A stretch of DNA of 64,000 bases from Burkholderiales bacterium (GTDB taxonomy: Bacteria; Pseudomonadota; Gammaproteobacteria; Burkholderiales; Nitrosomonadaceae), in NCBI GenBank assembly GCA_024235735.1, contig JACKLU010000001.1, forward strand, positions 124,001-188,000. The letters run 5' to 3'. A program made the position numbers and the translations under genes. The notes below the pieces were generated by a model that was not told where the DNA came from, did no database searches, and was given only the letters and a program-made list of their open reading frames with translations. Positions 52,482-61,891 of this stretch are shown here, piece by piece; position 1 is the stretch's first letter, and every line of letters starts with the position of its first letter.

Positions 52482-53300
52482 ATGAGAAGCGACATGATGG
52501 CCAATAAAACCGCACCAATGAAAGTTAGAAGCGTTTGGATATCCGATGTGCACCTGGGCTTCCGGGGTTGTCAGGCGCAGGCGCTGTTGCATTTCCTGCA
52601 CTCGGTTGAAACGGAATACCTGTTTCTTGTTGGCGATATCGTCGATTTCTGGGGTATCAAAAAGAATCCCTACTGGCCACAGGAACACACCAATGTCATC
52701 CGCTCGATTCTGGGCAAGGCCAAGCACGGCACCAAAGTGATTTATATTCCGGGCAATCACGACGAAGCCTTGCGCGACTGCGCCGGACATGTGTTCGGCA
52801 ATCTTGAGATTCATCTGGATTACGTGCATACCACCTATGATGGTAAAAAACTGTTGATTATGCACGGCGACGAGTTCGACGTCATTGTCAAGCACAGCCG
52901 GTGGATTGCGATGCTCGGCAATGTGGCCTATGACGCATTGTTGTGGATGAACCGGCACCTTAACGGTTTGCGCAAATTGTTTGGCTATTCTTATTGGTCG
53001 CTGGCTGCGTATCTGAAATTGAAGGTTAAAAATGCGGTCAGCTACATCAGCAGCTTTGAAGACGCATTGGCGCGGCTCGCTAGAGAACGCGGTGTCGAAG
53101 GTGTCGTATGCGGGCATATTCATCATGCCGAAATCAAGGAAATCAATTCAATCCTGTATTGCAATGATGGTGACTGGGTTGAAAGCTGCACCACGCTGCT
53201 GGAACATCCCGACGGAACACTGGAATTGGTTTATTGGGCGGAGAAATTCGAACAATTCAAAAATATTAAAGACATGGTCGCAGCGAAAAAGGCGGCCTGA
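52482..53300 (+). CDS. Metallophosphoesterase, PlcP-like (UDP-2,3-diacylglucosamine diphosphatase family)
   Basis: A 272-residue calcineurin-like phosphoesterase. Metal-binding motifs are SDVHLG at 21-26, VGDIVDFW, PGNHDE, HGDEFD and GHIHHAE, all present. Automated annotation would call it LpxH-like, but WPQEHTNVI, the SYWSLAAYLKLKVKNAVSYI segment and NDGDWVESCT recall PlcP, the phospholipase C-type enzyme that releases diacylglycerol from phospholipids in phosphate-starved alphaproteobacteria. LpxH is usually shorter (about 240). The assignment to PlcP is from memory of the family and needs alignment. ATG 52482 or the in-frame ATGs at 52494 and 52497 could be used. Confidence 0.75.
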   Translation: MRSDMMANKTAPMKVRSVWISDVHLGFRGCQAQALLHFLHSVETEYLFLVGDIVDFWGIKKNPYWPQEHTNVIRSILGKAKHGTKVIYIPGNHDEALRDCAGHVFGNLEIHLDYVHTTYDGKKLLIMHGDEFDVIVKHSRWIAMLGNVAYDALLWMNRHLNGLRKLFGYSYWSLAAYLKLKVKNAVSYISSFEDALARLARERGVEGVVCGHIHHAEIKEINSILYCNDGDWVESCTTLLEHPDGTLELVYWAEKFEQFKNIKDMVAAKKAA

Positions 53301-53327
53301 CAATCCAGTCAACAGCAGGAGTCGGCC

Positions 53328-54266
53328 TTGCAACGCAGATTCGTTTTAAGCCTCGATGGCGGCGGTAGTCACTTGCTGATCCAGCTCAACGTGCTCGCCA
53401 GTCTGGAAGCGGAAACCGGTATTTCAACCTACGATCAGTTCGATATGGTGGCGGGTTCTTCTTCGGGCGGCATGATGGCTTGCCTGATCGCCGGACGCGC
53501 GATGAGCGCTTACGGAATTGTGCAAATGATCCAACAGGAAAAATTGCTGGAAAGTATGATGACCGGGCACTGGATGAATCACCTGTTGAACCGGCTGCAC
53601 TTACGCCCGAAATACTCAGGTGGTCCTAAAAGCCGGGTTCTGCAACGTGAACTAGGTCATCTGAGAATCGCGTCGCTGGATAAGTCGCTCTTTATTCCCT
53701 GCTTCAATCTCGATCGTGATCAACTGGAAATATTCACCAATCATTGCCCGGAGAATTTTCTGTTAAGCGAAATCGCCGATGCCTGCACCGCCGCGCCTTC
53801 TTTCTATCCACCGGTGCAAATGGAAGATGGCGGCTGGCGGATCGATGGCGGCGTCGGCATGAACAATCCGGCGTTGGGTGCATACCTGCATGCCCGGGAA
53901 ATCTGGCCGAATCATGACGTCAAAGTGCTTTCCATTGGTTCGGGTTGGCGCAGCTTTATTTTCGACGGCGCGAAAGCCTGTGCCTACGGCGGCATGCAAT
54001 GGTCCGCCAAGGGCATCGCGTCAGTGATACTGCGGGAAAAAATGATGGCCAATGCACGCATGACTGAAGCGATGTTCGGTGACCATGTGTTGTATATCAA
54101 CGATTATCTGAAAAACTACGCTATGCCGGATCACATGGATTCAGCGAATCATCCGGACAATCAACGTAAATCAATGGAAATCGGCCGATTGTGGTATGCG
54201 CGGAATCGCGGACGCATTCTGAAATGGCTATCCGGACACCCCGAAAGATCCATACACGCCGCATAA
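53328..54266 (+). CDS. Patatin-like phospholipase
   Basis: A 312-residue serine lipase of the patatin family. The oxyanion loop is SLDGGGSHLLIQL near 8-20, the nucleophile elbow VAGSSSGG near 41-48 (GSSSG), and the aspartate dyad partner DGGVGMNNPAL near 175-185. It starts at TTG 53328, with AGGAG six bases upstream. Patatins cleave acyl chains from phospholipids. There is no signal peptide, so it would act on the cytoplasmic side. The phosphoesterase stop is 27 bp upstream, so the two are probably co-transcribed. Confidence 0.85.
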   Translation: MQRRFVLSLDGGGSHLLIQLNVLASLEAETGISTYDQFDMVAGSSSGGMMACLIAGRAMSAYGIVQMIQQEKLLESMMTGHWMNHLLNRLHLRPKYSGGPKSRVLQRELGHLRIASLDKSLFIPCFNLDRDQLEIFTNHCPENFLLSEIADACTAAPSFYPPVQMEDGGWRIDGGVGMNNPALGAYLHAREIWPNHDVKVLSIGSGWRSFIFDGAKACAYGGMQWSAKGIASVILREKMMANARMTEAMFGDHVLYINDYLKNYAMPDHMDSANHPDNQRKSMEIGRLWYARNRGRILKWLSGHPERSIHAA

Positions 54267-54311
54267 CAAGATGCCATTCAGACTGACAGCGATTTAACAG
54301 GGTGTTAAGCG

Positions 54312-54545
54312 TTGATCATCCGCTCCTTTTTGCTCGGCACAGGCATGGTTATTTTTGTGCTTGGCATGCTGCTTTTTCCACTGCCGGGGCCTTTCGGTAT
54401 TCCCACCATGGCCATCGGTCTGTCGATCATGCTGAAAGCTTCCAATCGGGTTAAACGCCTGACGCTTCGGCTGGTGCACAGGAACCGTCACAGCAGCCGG
54501 ATATGGCGCACCACGCGCAGCCTGTATAAACGCTTCCGCCGGTAA
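54312..54545 (+). CDS. Small PGPGW-like membrane protein
   Basis: A 77-residue protein that starts at TTG 54312 with AGGG upstream. One hydrophobic stretch FVLGMLLFPLPGPFGIPTMA (about 15-34) carries the PGP-G motif of the PGPGW family, then a basic C-terminal half (RVKRLTLRLVHRNRH, RTTRSLYKRFRR). It is likely a single-pass or hairpin inner-membrane protein. Its role in the cluster is unknown. Confidence 0.6.
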   Translation: MIIRSFLLGTGMVIFVLGMLLFPLPGPFGIPTMAIGLSIMLKASNRVKRLTLRLVHRNRHSSRIWRTTRSLYKRFRR

Positions 54546-54636
54546 TGTAACTGTCATCAAACATTCAGAAAAGCGTCATTCTCCTGTAACAGCCCTTACC
54601 TAAAATCCCCGTGATTTTTACTACAACACACTGACG

Positions 54637-55170
54637 ATGAAAGCACTGAAAACCCTGCAAACTTTACATGAATATGATCTGACGCTTTTCAACCGGTTGA
54701 ACGCCTTGCGCCTGAATGAAGATCTCATACGCTTCAATCGATATATTTCCAGGAGCGGCGACGGGCATCTGTACCTGTTACTGTTTTTCTGGAGCGGCTG
54801 GCAGCAAGGTTATCAAAGTCCTCTTTTCATGGCGATTCTGGCAGGTTTCGCCATTGAACGCCCGGTGTATTACATCCTGAAAAACAGCTTTAAACGCAAT
54901 CGTCCGGAATCGGTTCTGGAAGATTTTCACAGCGTGATCGAACCGGCGGACCGGTTCAGCTTCCCCTCGGGACATACTTCCGCGGCATTTATGATCGCCG
55001 TACTGTGTGGCTATTTTTATCCGGCCATTTTTCTCCTGCTGCTGGGCTGGGCGTTGCTGGTCGGTGTTTCGCGCATTGTGCTAGGTGTGCATTTCCCCAC
55101 CGATACGCTCATGGGCATGGCGCTGGGTATTAGTACAGCACTGATCAGTCTGGAGGTTATCCTGTCATGA
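54637..55170 (+). CDS. PAP2-family phosphatase
   Basis: A 177-residue integral-membrane phosphatase with several hydrophobic segments. The three PAP2 signatures are KNSFKRNRPE near 87-96, PSGHTSAAF near 110-118, and SRIVLGVHFPTD near 145-156 with the catalytic histidine. PAP2 enzymes dephosphorylate phosphatidic acid, undecaprenyl pyrophosphate or phosphatidylglycerophosphate; the neighbours favour a lipid substrate giving diacylglycerol, but this is inference. It overlaps the next gene by 4 bp (ATGA). Confidence 0.85.
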   Translation: MKALKTLQTLHEYDLTLFNRLNALRLNEDLIRFNRYISRSGDGHLYLLLFFWSGWQQGYQSPLFMAILAGFAIERPVYYILKNSFKRNRPESVLEDFHSVIEPADRFSFPSGHTSAAFMIAVLCGYFYPAIFLLLLGWALLVGVSRIVLGVHFPTDTLMGMALGISTALISLEVILS

Positions 55171-56243
55171 AAATATTCTACGGAATACAAGGAACGGGCA
55201 ACGGCCATATCACGCGCGGACGCATTATGGCCCGCGAGCTGCACGCCGCCGAGATGGCTGTTACTTATCAGTTTACAGGCCGGGATCAGGATCAGTTCTT
55301 CGATATGGAAATTTTTAAGGACCATCAATGGCGCAAGGGACTGACATTCAGCGTTAAAAACGGAAAAATAAATCACTTAAAAACGGTGCTGAAATCCAGT
55401 CCGGTGCGTTTGATACGCGATATCCGGCAGCTGGATTTGCGCGACTATGATCTGGTTATTTGTGACTTCGAGCCTGTTACAGCCTGGGCGGCGCGTCAAC
55501 AGAAAAAGAAAACCATCGGTCTCAGCCATCAGTATGCGTTTCAATATGCCATTCCGCGCGCGGGCGGCGATCCGATTTCCGAAGCCGTAATGAAAAATTT
55601 CGCGCCTGTCGAGATCGGCATTGGCCTGCACTGGCATCACTTCGGACAGCCTATATTGCCGCCTATTATTGCGACACCGGATATTCCACAGCACACCCGG
55701 AAAAATAAAATCGTCGTCTATCTGCCCTTTGAAAACCAGCGACACTTGATCGAGTTGCTGGCGCCATTCAGAGATTATGAATTCAATATTTATTCATTTT
55801 TTCCGGAGCAGAATCACGCTTATGCGCATATCCATTGCAAGCCGCTCTCCTTGCACGGATTTCAAAAGGATCTGCACGATTGCACCGGCATCATGTGCAA
55901 TGCCGGTTTTGAATTGGCCAGCGAAGCCTTGTATCTCGGCAAAAAACTGCTGGTAAAACCGGTGCACGCTCAGATGGAGCAAACTTCGAATGCAGCTGCA
56001 TTGGTCGAACTCGGCTACGGCCAAGCCATGAAGAAACTGGATCGGACGATCATTGAACAGTGGCTGCATGAAACCAAAGCCGTGCGCATCACTTATCCGA
56101 ATACCGCCAGACATCTGGTTGAATGGATCAAAAACGGCATGCAACCCATTGACCAGGGCTGGTGTGATCAGGTCTGGTCGACTGTTCAGGTCATGCCCAT
56201 TGATCTTTCACTGATGCCGGAAAATAACGCAAAAACAGCATAA
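55167..56243 (+). CDS. Glycosyltransferase of the MJ1255/VC2487 family
   Basis: A 358-residue GT-B-like protein. The N-terminal GIQGTGNGHITRGRIMAREL matches the G-x-GH-x-R loop of these glycosyltransferases. The donor-side region is GIMCNAGFELASEALYLGK, then KPVHAQMEQTSNAAALVELG, the pattern of MurG/MGDG-synthase relatives. No transmembrane segment is clear, so it would act at the membrane surface. Its start overlaps the PAP2 gene and its stop abuts the lipid-kinase start, so all three are translationally linked. A diacylglycerol or lipid acceptor is plausible but unproven. Confidence 0.75.
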   Translation: MKIFYGIQGTGNGHITRGRIMARELHAAEMAVTYQFTGRDQDQFFDMEIFKDHQWRKGLTFSVKNGKINHLKTVLKSSPVRLIRDIRQLDLRDYDLVICDFEPVTAWAARQQKKKTIGLSHQYAFQYAIPRAGGDPISEAVMKNFAPVEIGIGLHWHHFGQPILPPIIATPDIPQHTRKNKIVVYLPFENQRHLIELLAPFRDYEFNIYSFFPEQNHAYAHIHCKPLSLHGFQKDLHDCTGIMCNAGFELASEALYLGKKLLVKPVHAQMEQTSNAAALVELGYGQAMKKLDRTIIEQWLHETKAVRITYPNTARHLVEWIKNGMQPIDQGWCDQVWSTVQVMPIDLSLMPENNAKTA

Positions 56244-57248
56244 ATGAATACACCAGCCTTGACGAATGCTAATCAGGATCAGACCGAAGCCGTACTGATC
56301 AAAATACCATCACCACAGAATATCCTGATATTTTACAATCCCATTTCGAGTGCCGGGAATACGGAACAGACGGCGAAACAACTGGAGGCTGTACTTCAGG
56401 CGCACGGAAAAAATGTACAGGTGTATCCTTCCGAAAAAAAAATGAAGGGATACAAATTAATGCGTAGCGCCATCGCCGACTGCGATCTGGTTGTTATTGT
56501 CGGCGGCGATGGTACGGTCAGAAAACTGCTGAACACAATTGAAAAAACCGGTACTCCGGTCTATGTGATTCCCGGAGGAAACGAATCGCTTTTTGCGCGC
56601 ACCTATCATATGAGCGCCAACAGCGAGGACTTACTGCAAGCCATTGCCGACAGCACTTGCCTGCAACAGTATTACGGCGTGATCAGCGGTTCGGATATCC
56701 GAGGAAAAAAACCTTTTTTCAATATGGCGTCGATGGGCCTTGATTCGCTGACGGTCAAAAATATCGGCAAACGCAAAGGGCCGCTCAATGATGCCATTTA
56801 CGTCTGGCATGGCTTGAAGGCGCTATGTTCGTTGCATCATCCCACCGTATCTATCTGTATAGACGGTGAAACGGTTGTCGATCGAAAATCGGGATACATC
56901 ATCGTCGCAAATAGCCAGGCCTATGCAAAAGACCTGCAACTGGTGCCCTGCGCCAGTCCGTCGAAGCATGAACTGACTGCCGGTTTTCTGCCGGGTGCAA
57001 AGCATCAACATGAACTCATTAAAGCCATGCGCATTCTGCAACACAAACCAGCCAATCTGCCCATGCAATATTTTTCAGGAAAAACGATTGCATGTACGGT
57101 GCATGAAAGCGCCTACCCTTTGCAGGTTGATGGCGATTATTTCCGCAACCGCGACATTGCGGCTGACAGTACACTCGATTTCAGCATCAGTCCGAATGCC
57201 ATCCCGGTTTTGATTCCACAAAACTTCAGTAAAAACTTCAAAACATAA
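56244..57248 (+). CDS. Diacylglycerol/sphingosine kinase-like lipid kinase
   Basis: A 334-residue DAGK-catalytic-domain protein. The N-terminal nucleotide region reads NILIFYNPISSAGNTEQTAK (about 28-47), and the ATP signature VIVGGDGTVRKLL is near 88-100, followed by PVYVIPGGNESLFARTYH. The C-terminal beta-sandwich has KDLQLVPCASP and VDGDYFRNRDIAADSTLDF. It would phosphorylate diacylglycerol to phosphatidic acid or a related lipid. It starts immediately at the stop of the glycosyltransferase gene and is the last of this operon-like run. Confidence 0.85.
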   Translation: MNTPALTNANQDQTEAVLIKIPSPQNILIFYNPISSAGNTEQTAKQLEAVLQAHGKNVQVYPSEKKMKGYKLMRSAIADCDLVVIVGGDGTVRKLLNTIEKTGTPVYVIPGGNESLFARTYHMSANSEDLLQAIADSTCLQQYYGVISGSDIRGKKPFFNMASMGLDSLTVKNIGKRKGPLNDAIYVWHGLKALCSLHHPTVSICIDGETVVDRKSGYIIVANSQAYAKDLQLVPCASPSKHELTAGFLPGAKHQHELIKAMRILQHKPANLPMQYFSGKTIACTVHESAYPLQVDGDYFRNRDIAADSTLDFSISPNAIPVLIPQNFSKNFKT

Positions 57249-57423
57249 TAAAGGGACGAATGGTGCATATTCAGTAGTGTTTTACCGGAAAAGATAACGT
57301 CAGACGAACTGAGCAAGACAGGCTATTTTCTTCGAATTCACGCTCAACCCGGTGCAATCGCAGCCGAAATAAAAACGAGTCAAGTGATATTTTTGCACCA
57401 CCATTCGAGGAGATTCTTGCAAC

Positions 57424-59883
57424 ATGTCGGCTCTGCCCATTACTCAAACACATGCTTTAACCGAAAACAATCAGGATCAATCTCTGAGCATTCTTAATGC
57501 GATAGATCACGGTCTCGCCGTTATTGAATTCAGTCCCGACGGCGCTGTTCTGTTCGCCAACATGATTTTTTTAACACTTTTTGGCTATTCTCAAGATTTA
57601 ATTGGACAGAACCACAGTCAGCTGTGTACTGCCGAAATGGTTGACAGTGAAGAATATCAGGAATTCTGGAAAGCCCTGCAAGCCGGCGAATTAAAACAGG
57701 GTGAATTTATGCGCCTGAACCGACAAGGACATCCAGTCTGGCTATTGGCCACCTACACGCCCGTTTTGAATACTGAGGGCAAAGTATACAAAATTATCCA
57801 ATTCGCTAGTGACATCACAAACATCAAATCAGCCGCGCTTGAGAATGAAGGCAAGGTTGCTGCCATTTCCCGCTCGCAGGGCATTATCGAATTTGATCTG
57901 GCGGGAAATATACTCGACGCCAATGACAATTTTCTTAATCTGACAGGTTATACACTGGATGAAATCAAGGACCTGCATCACCGTATTTTCGTAGACAAGG
58001 ATGAAGTAGACGGCGGCGCTTATCGCATTTTCTGGCAAAAACTTGGTAAGGGTGAATTTCATTCGGGCGAATTTCTGCGCTTTGGTAAAAACGGCAAACG
58101 AATCTGGATGCAGGCAACCTATAATCCCATTTTCGGTCTTGAAGGTCAGCCGGTACGCATAGTTAAATACTGCACGGATATAACCGCATCCAAACAGGCC
58201 GCCATGGAAATGGCGGCGCGTATGGAAGCTGTTTCCAGAAGCAGTTGTTTGATGGAATTATCAGCCGATGGCTATATTCTGGGCGCTAACGAACGCATGT
58301 TAAAGACACTGGGATACAAGCTATCCGAACTTGTGGATAAGTCCGAAAGCCATATCCAATTCGAGGAAGATGCCAAAAGCCCTGCGCATGTGGATATATG
58401 GCGCTCCCTGCGTGAAAGTCGCGCGGTCAATGTTGAAATCCGGCGCAAGAGTATCAATGGCATTGAGCGATGGTTCCTGGCCAATTTTAGTCCGATCGCG
58501 GGACTTGATGGCGCACTGAGGAAAGTGGTTATTCAAGCCGACGACATCACACACGACAAACTTGAACGGCTGGATGCAGCCGGTAAGTTGGCGGCCATAG
58601 ACCGCTCTCAGGCCGTCATTGAATTCGACATGAGCGGAAAAGTATTATCGGCCAATGAAAATTTTCTCAAATTGACCGGTTATCAGCTAAGCGATATTCA
58701 AGGCCGCCACCATCGTCTGTTTGTCGATCCTGAGGAAGCCTCGAGTGGGGAATATCAGGCATTCTGGGAACGTTTGTCTCATGGCGAATTTGAGTCCGGC
58801 GAGTATAAACGAATCGGTAAAAACAAGCAGGAAATCTGGATTCATGCAACTTACAATCCCATTCTTGATCCTAACGGCAATCCTGTCAGGGTTGTCAAAT
58901 TCGCATCGGATATTACAGATAGCAAACTGCATACTGCCGAGTTCGAAGCGAAAGTATCCGCCATTGATCGCGGTCAAGCCGTTATTGAGTTCAATTTGGA
59001 CGGCCACGTACTCACTGCAAATCGCAATTTTCTGGCCGCAATGGGTTATACGTTACGGGAAATACAAGGCCAGCACCACAGCATCTTCTGCACTGGCGAA
59101 TATACACAAAGCGAAGAGTATCGTGATTTCTGGTTGAGGCTCAATGAAGGCGAATTTGTCAGTGGCCGATTCCATCGGGTTGGCAAGTTTAATCGTGATG
59201 TATGGATTCAAGCGACCTATAATCCAATTTTTGATCTTAATGGCAAAATCATGAAGATCGTCAAATACGCTCATGACGTTACGAGCGAAGTTCTGCTCGA
59301 AAAGCGCATCGCTTCGAGCGCTTCGGAAATGAATTCACATGTGCGTAAACTGGTGGAGAATGTTAATAGCATTGCAGCCAATTCCGTTGTCGCCGCCGAT
59401 CTGGCGCAGGATTCCTCCACAGCGGCGCAATCCGGCTTTGATGCACTGCAAAAATCAATCGCCGCAATTGCAGCGATTCAAAGCAGCTCTTCTCGCGTAT
59501 CTGAAATTGTTGGTGTGATCGATGAAATTGCCAATCAGACTAATTTACTGGCATTCAATGCTGCAATTGAGGCAGCGCGCGCGGGTGAACATGGCGTTGG
59601 TTTCTCCGTTGTTGCCGATGAAGTACGCAAACTGGCTGAACGCAGTTCAATTGCCGCACGCGAAATCACCAAGCTAATTGAAGAATCGACATTGCATGTC
59701 GACAAAGGTGCGGAAGTCAGCCGGGAAGCTTCGCGTAGTTTCGAAGGCATCATGTCCGGGGTGGCGCGCACCAGCAAAAGTGTCGCGGAAATCGCCGAAT
59801 CCGCTGAGAATCAAAGCAAGATGGCCAAAGAAGTCGATTTGCTAATTGAGCAAATCGCGAATGTTAAAGCCAAGGAAATTTAA
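57424..59883 (+). CDS. Cytoplasmic chemoreceptor with five PAS domains
   Basis: An 819-residue receptor without transmembrane segments or signal peptide. Five PAS domains of about 122 residues follow one another (roughly 15-137, 138-260, 261-383, 384-506, 507-630), each ending in ATYNPI/VVK/DIT-like sequence. Domains 2, 4 and 5 are most alike (EFDL-NILDAN-NFLNLTGY, and the LHHRIF motif); domain 3 diverges. Then comes the MCP signalling region (about 640-815) with the hairpin tip EIANQTNLLAFNAAIEAARA and FSVVADEVRKLAERS. The PAS units may sense redox state, oxygen or a small ligand. It resembles BdlA/Aer-type soluble receptors. GAGGAGA precedes ATG 57424. Confidence 0.88.
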   Translation: MSALPITQTHALTENNQDQSLSILNAIDHGLAVIEFSPDGAVLFANMIFLTLFGYSQDLIGQNHSQLCTAEMVDSEEYQEFWKALQAGELKQGEFMRLNRQGHPVWLLATYTPVLNTEGKVYKIIQFASDITNIKSAALENEGKVAAISRSQGIIEFDLAGNILDANDNFLNLTGYTLDEIKDLHHRIFVDKDEVDGGAYRIFWQKLGKGEFHSGEFLRFGKNGKRIWMQATYNPIFGLEGQPVRIVKYCTDITASKQAAMEMAARMEAVSRSSCLMELSADGYILGANERMLKTLGYKLSELVDKSESHIQFEEDAKSPAHVDIWRSLRESRAVNVEIRRKSINGIERWFLANFSPIAGLDGALRKVVIQADDITHDKLERLDAAGKLAAIDRSQAVIEFDMSGKVLSANENFLKLTGYQLSDIQGRHHRLFVDPEEASSGEYQAFWERLSHGEFESGEYKRIGKNKQEIWIHATYNPILDPNGNPVRVVKFASDITDSKLHTAEFEAKVSAIDRGQAVIEFNLDGHVLTANRNFLAAMGYTLREIQGQHHSIFCTGEYTQSEEYRDFWLRLNEGEFVSGRFHRVGKFNRDVWIQATYNPIFDLNGKIMKIVKYAHDVTSEVLLEKRIASSASEMNSHVRKLVENVNSIAANSVVAADLAQDSSTAAQSGFDALQKSIAAIAAIQSSSSRVSEIVGVIDEIANQTNLLAFNAAIEAARAGEHGVGFSVVADEVRKLAERSSIAAREITKLIEESTLHVDKGAEVSREASRSFEGIMSGVARTSKSVAEIAESAENQSKMAKEVDLLIEQIANVKAKEI

Positions 59884-61448
59884 TGAATCCGCTAATAGTT
59901 CAGTCAGGCTATGGCGGATTTCGTATTGGTGGCATGGCGCTTGGATTACCCATGCATGTCTTACGTGAAGTTGTTCCATGCGGTACGCTGATCAGCTTAC
60001 CTTGCGCGGCATCGTATATCATTGGTGGTATCGATTTACGCGGTATCCTGGTTCCTGTAATAGATCTGCGCATTGTACTGGGGATGGCTGAAACGACAAT
60101 TTCCTTTCCTAACGTTTTGATTGTAGTTTATGACCATAAAATATTCGGCTTACTCACAGAAACCGTTACCGGGGTATTCACAGGTGATCAACAATTGACT
60201 ATGCGCATCAATTACAGCGCGGAAAGTCAGGCGATATTTTGTGGCAGCACACGCCGCAGTGATGACGGCACGCTTGTTAGTCTATTATCACCCGAAGCAT
60301 TGGCGATGCTTAAGGATGTGCCAGTAGTCGATGATTCTGATGCAAAAAACTTGGTGATCGCTTCAAATAAGTGTACTGCGATGCAAAAAAACAAAGAGCA
60401 GCCGGTACTATTAATGGGATGCGGGAAAATTGCGATGGCGATTGACGCCATGGCTGTTTTTACTACGTTATCCGACCCTGTAATTCAACGTTCCGCGATA
60501 GCAATGGGAAATTGCCGGGGCATTATCGAATACGCCAATAGTAAGATCCCCGTTATCGATTTAATAAGTCTGTGTGGATTGGGAAAGCTTGATTTAAGTG
60601 CTCAAATACAAGTTTTCGTTATTCTCTTGCCACAAGGCGCCGTGGCATTTTTGGTGAACAAAATAATTGACGTGATTCGTGTACGCAGTGACGATATCAT
60701 TCATGTGCCCGCATATGCTTTGCCGCGTCCTTCCCTATTTATCGGTGCGTTGCCAAATGCATCGCTATCCGTTACAGGCAATCAGCACACATTAATTCTG
60801 GCGTCCCAGTATCTCGTATTAAACAGCGCCACGCTCATGAACGACCCGCAAATTCTGTCGTTAGCCGATCTCACCGCTAAAGATCAATCCATCGGCAGCA
60901 AATACCAAACCAAGACATTCATGGCAAATCGGAATAAAACTGATCAGCACCGTCTGATGATCACCTATCTTCTCGACGGCGAAATTGCTTCACCGTTCGA
61001 ACAGATTAGAGAAATTCTTCCATTTTCTAAAAATATGCCGATTTTCGAACAGGATGGGCCAATGATTGGAATGATAGTAGTTCGAGGACGCAGCATTCCG
61101 GTAGTTTGTCTGACCCGCTTGATCACCGGGCAAACCGCCCAGATAACACCCCATTCGAGTGTTCTTGTGGTGGAAATTGATAACGAAGCAATGGGTTTTG
61201 CCATTCCGGCATTGAAATCAATCGAAACGGCGCAATGGGAACCCGAATTACCTCAACATGGGAAATCTGAACTCAACAACCTTAAAGAAGCTATTCAAAG
61301 CGGAAAACTGGCGCAAGTTGGCGAGAGCGTAGCCATGCGCATGCTACCGATTCTGGATTTAGAAAAAATTGCCAACAGATTTCGCGCGCAGCAGTGCATG
61401 CAATCTTCAACACGTCCTCCCGCCACTCAAGCTGAGAAGGTTTCTTAA
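59883..61448 (+). CDS. Triple CheW-domain protein
   Basis: A 521-residue protein with three CheW-like domains in tandem (about 8-150, 170-315, 350-505). Each has the SH3-like pattern: GIDLRGILVPVIDLRIVLG in the first, RGIIEYANSKIPVIDLISLC in the second, and GMIVVRGRSIPVVCLTRLI in the third. CheW links receptors to the histidine kinase CheA; a triple module could bridge several receptors. No CheA or CheY genes are in the window. The ATG overlaps the receptor stop by one base (TAATG), so the two are coupled. Confidence 0.85.
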   Translation: MNPLIVQSGYGGFRIGGMALGLPMHVLREVVPCGTLISLPCAASYIIGGIDLRGILVPVIDLRIVLGMAETTISFPNVLIVVYDHKIFGLLTETVTGVFTGDQQLTMRINYSAESQAIFCGSTRRSDDGTLVSLLSPEALAMLKDVPVVDDSDAKNLVIASNKCTAMQKNKEQPVLLMGCGKIAMAIDAMAVFTTLSDPVIQRSAIAMGNCRGIIEYANSKIPVIDLISLCGLGKLDLSAQIQVFVILLPQGAVAFLVNKIIDVIRVRSDDIIHVPAYALPRPSLFIGALPNASLSVTGNQHTLILASQYLVLNSATLMNDPQILSLADLTAKDQSIGSKYQTKTFMANRNKTDQHRLMITYLLDGEIASPFEQIREILPFSKNMPIFEQDGPMIGMIVVRGRSIPVVCLTRLITGQTAQITPHSSVLVVEIDNEAMGFAIPALKSIETAQWEPELPQHGKSELNNLKEAIQSGKLAQVGESVAMRMLPILDLEKIANRFRAQQCMQSSTRPPATQAEKVS

Positions 61449-61616
61449 AAACTGCTAGCACGGCATATGCCGTACCTGTAAAGATAATGAATGACGGGTG
61501 AGTCTCCGGCCATGTTGTGGTCTTCCGATGATCCGACCGCTACGACAATCGCAGTAACGTTTCCGCCCCGCCACAAAACGAGGAGCCAGTACTAAAGGAT
61601 TGCCACACTATGACTG

Positions 61617-61751
61617 ATGTCAGCTATTCAAAAATTGCCACTTAAATTTCAGCAAACCATTCTGCTAAACCACTCTCTGCTGCTGATTATCCTGCTCATC
61701 GCAGTATTGCGAAGAATTTCGCACTGCTTTCATTCTGTCATAAAACCGTAA
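61617..61751 (+). CDS. Possible 44-residue membrane peptide or receptor fragment
   Basis: In the 443-bp region after the triple-CheW gene (61449-61891), a short frame opens at ATG 61617: a basic start (MSAIQKLPLKFQQT) and a hydrophobic core (LLNHSLLLIILLIAVL), then an unstructured tail to TAA 61749-61751. It resembles the first membrane helix of chemoreceptors or sensor proteins, so it may be a remnant. Apart from this the region shows no convincing gene. The promoter of the next gene must lie in 61752-61891. Confidence 0.3.
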   Translation: MSAIQKLPLKFQQTILLNHSLLLIILLIAVLRRISHCFHSVIKP

Positions 61752-61891
61752 CGCAATACTGCTACCTTCGCGTTATTCAAAAAATAGACACACTACAATG
61801 CAGATAAGTAGTACTTTTTTCTGTCAGAAAGTTGTTCTAAAAATCTGATGCCTTACTGATTTACTTGTAATTGCTTGTTTAATCCTTAAAG

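Noticed and set aside
52482..53300. LpxH as the simple call for this phosphoesterase
   Set aside because: The protein is longer than usual LpxH and has the WPQEH, YWSLA and NDGDWVESCT segments I associate with PlcP-type enzymes; the neighbours are lipid-remodelling rather than lipid A genes. LpxH cannot be fully excluded.
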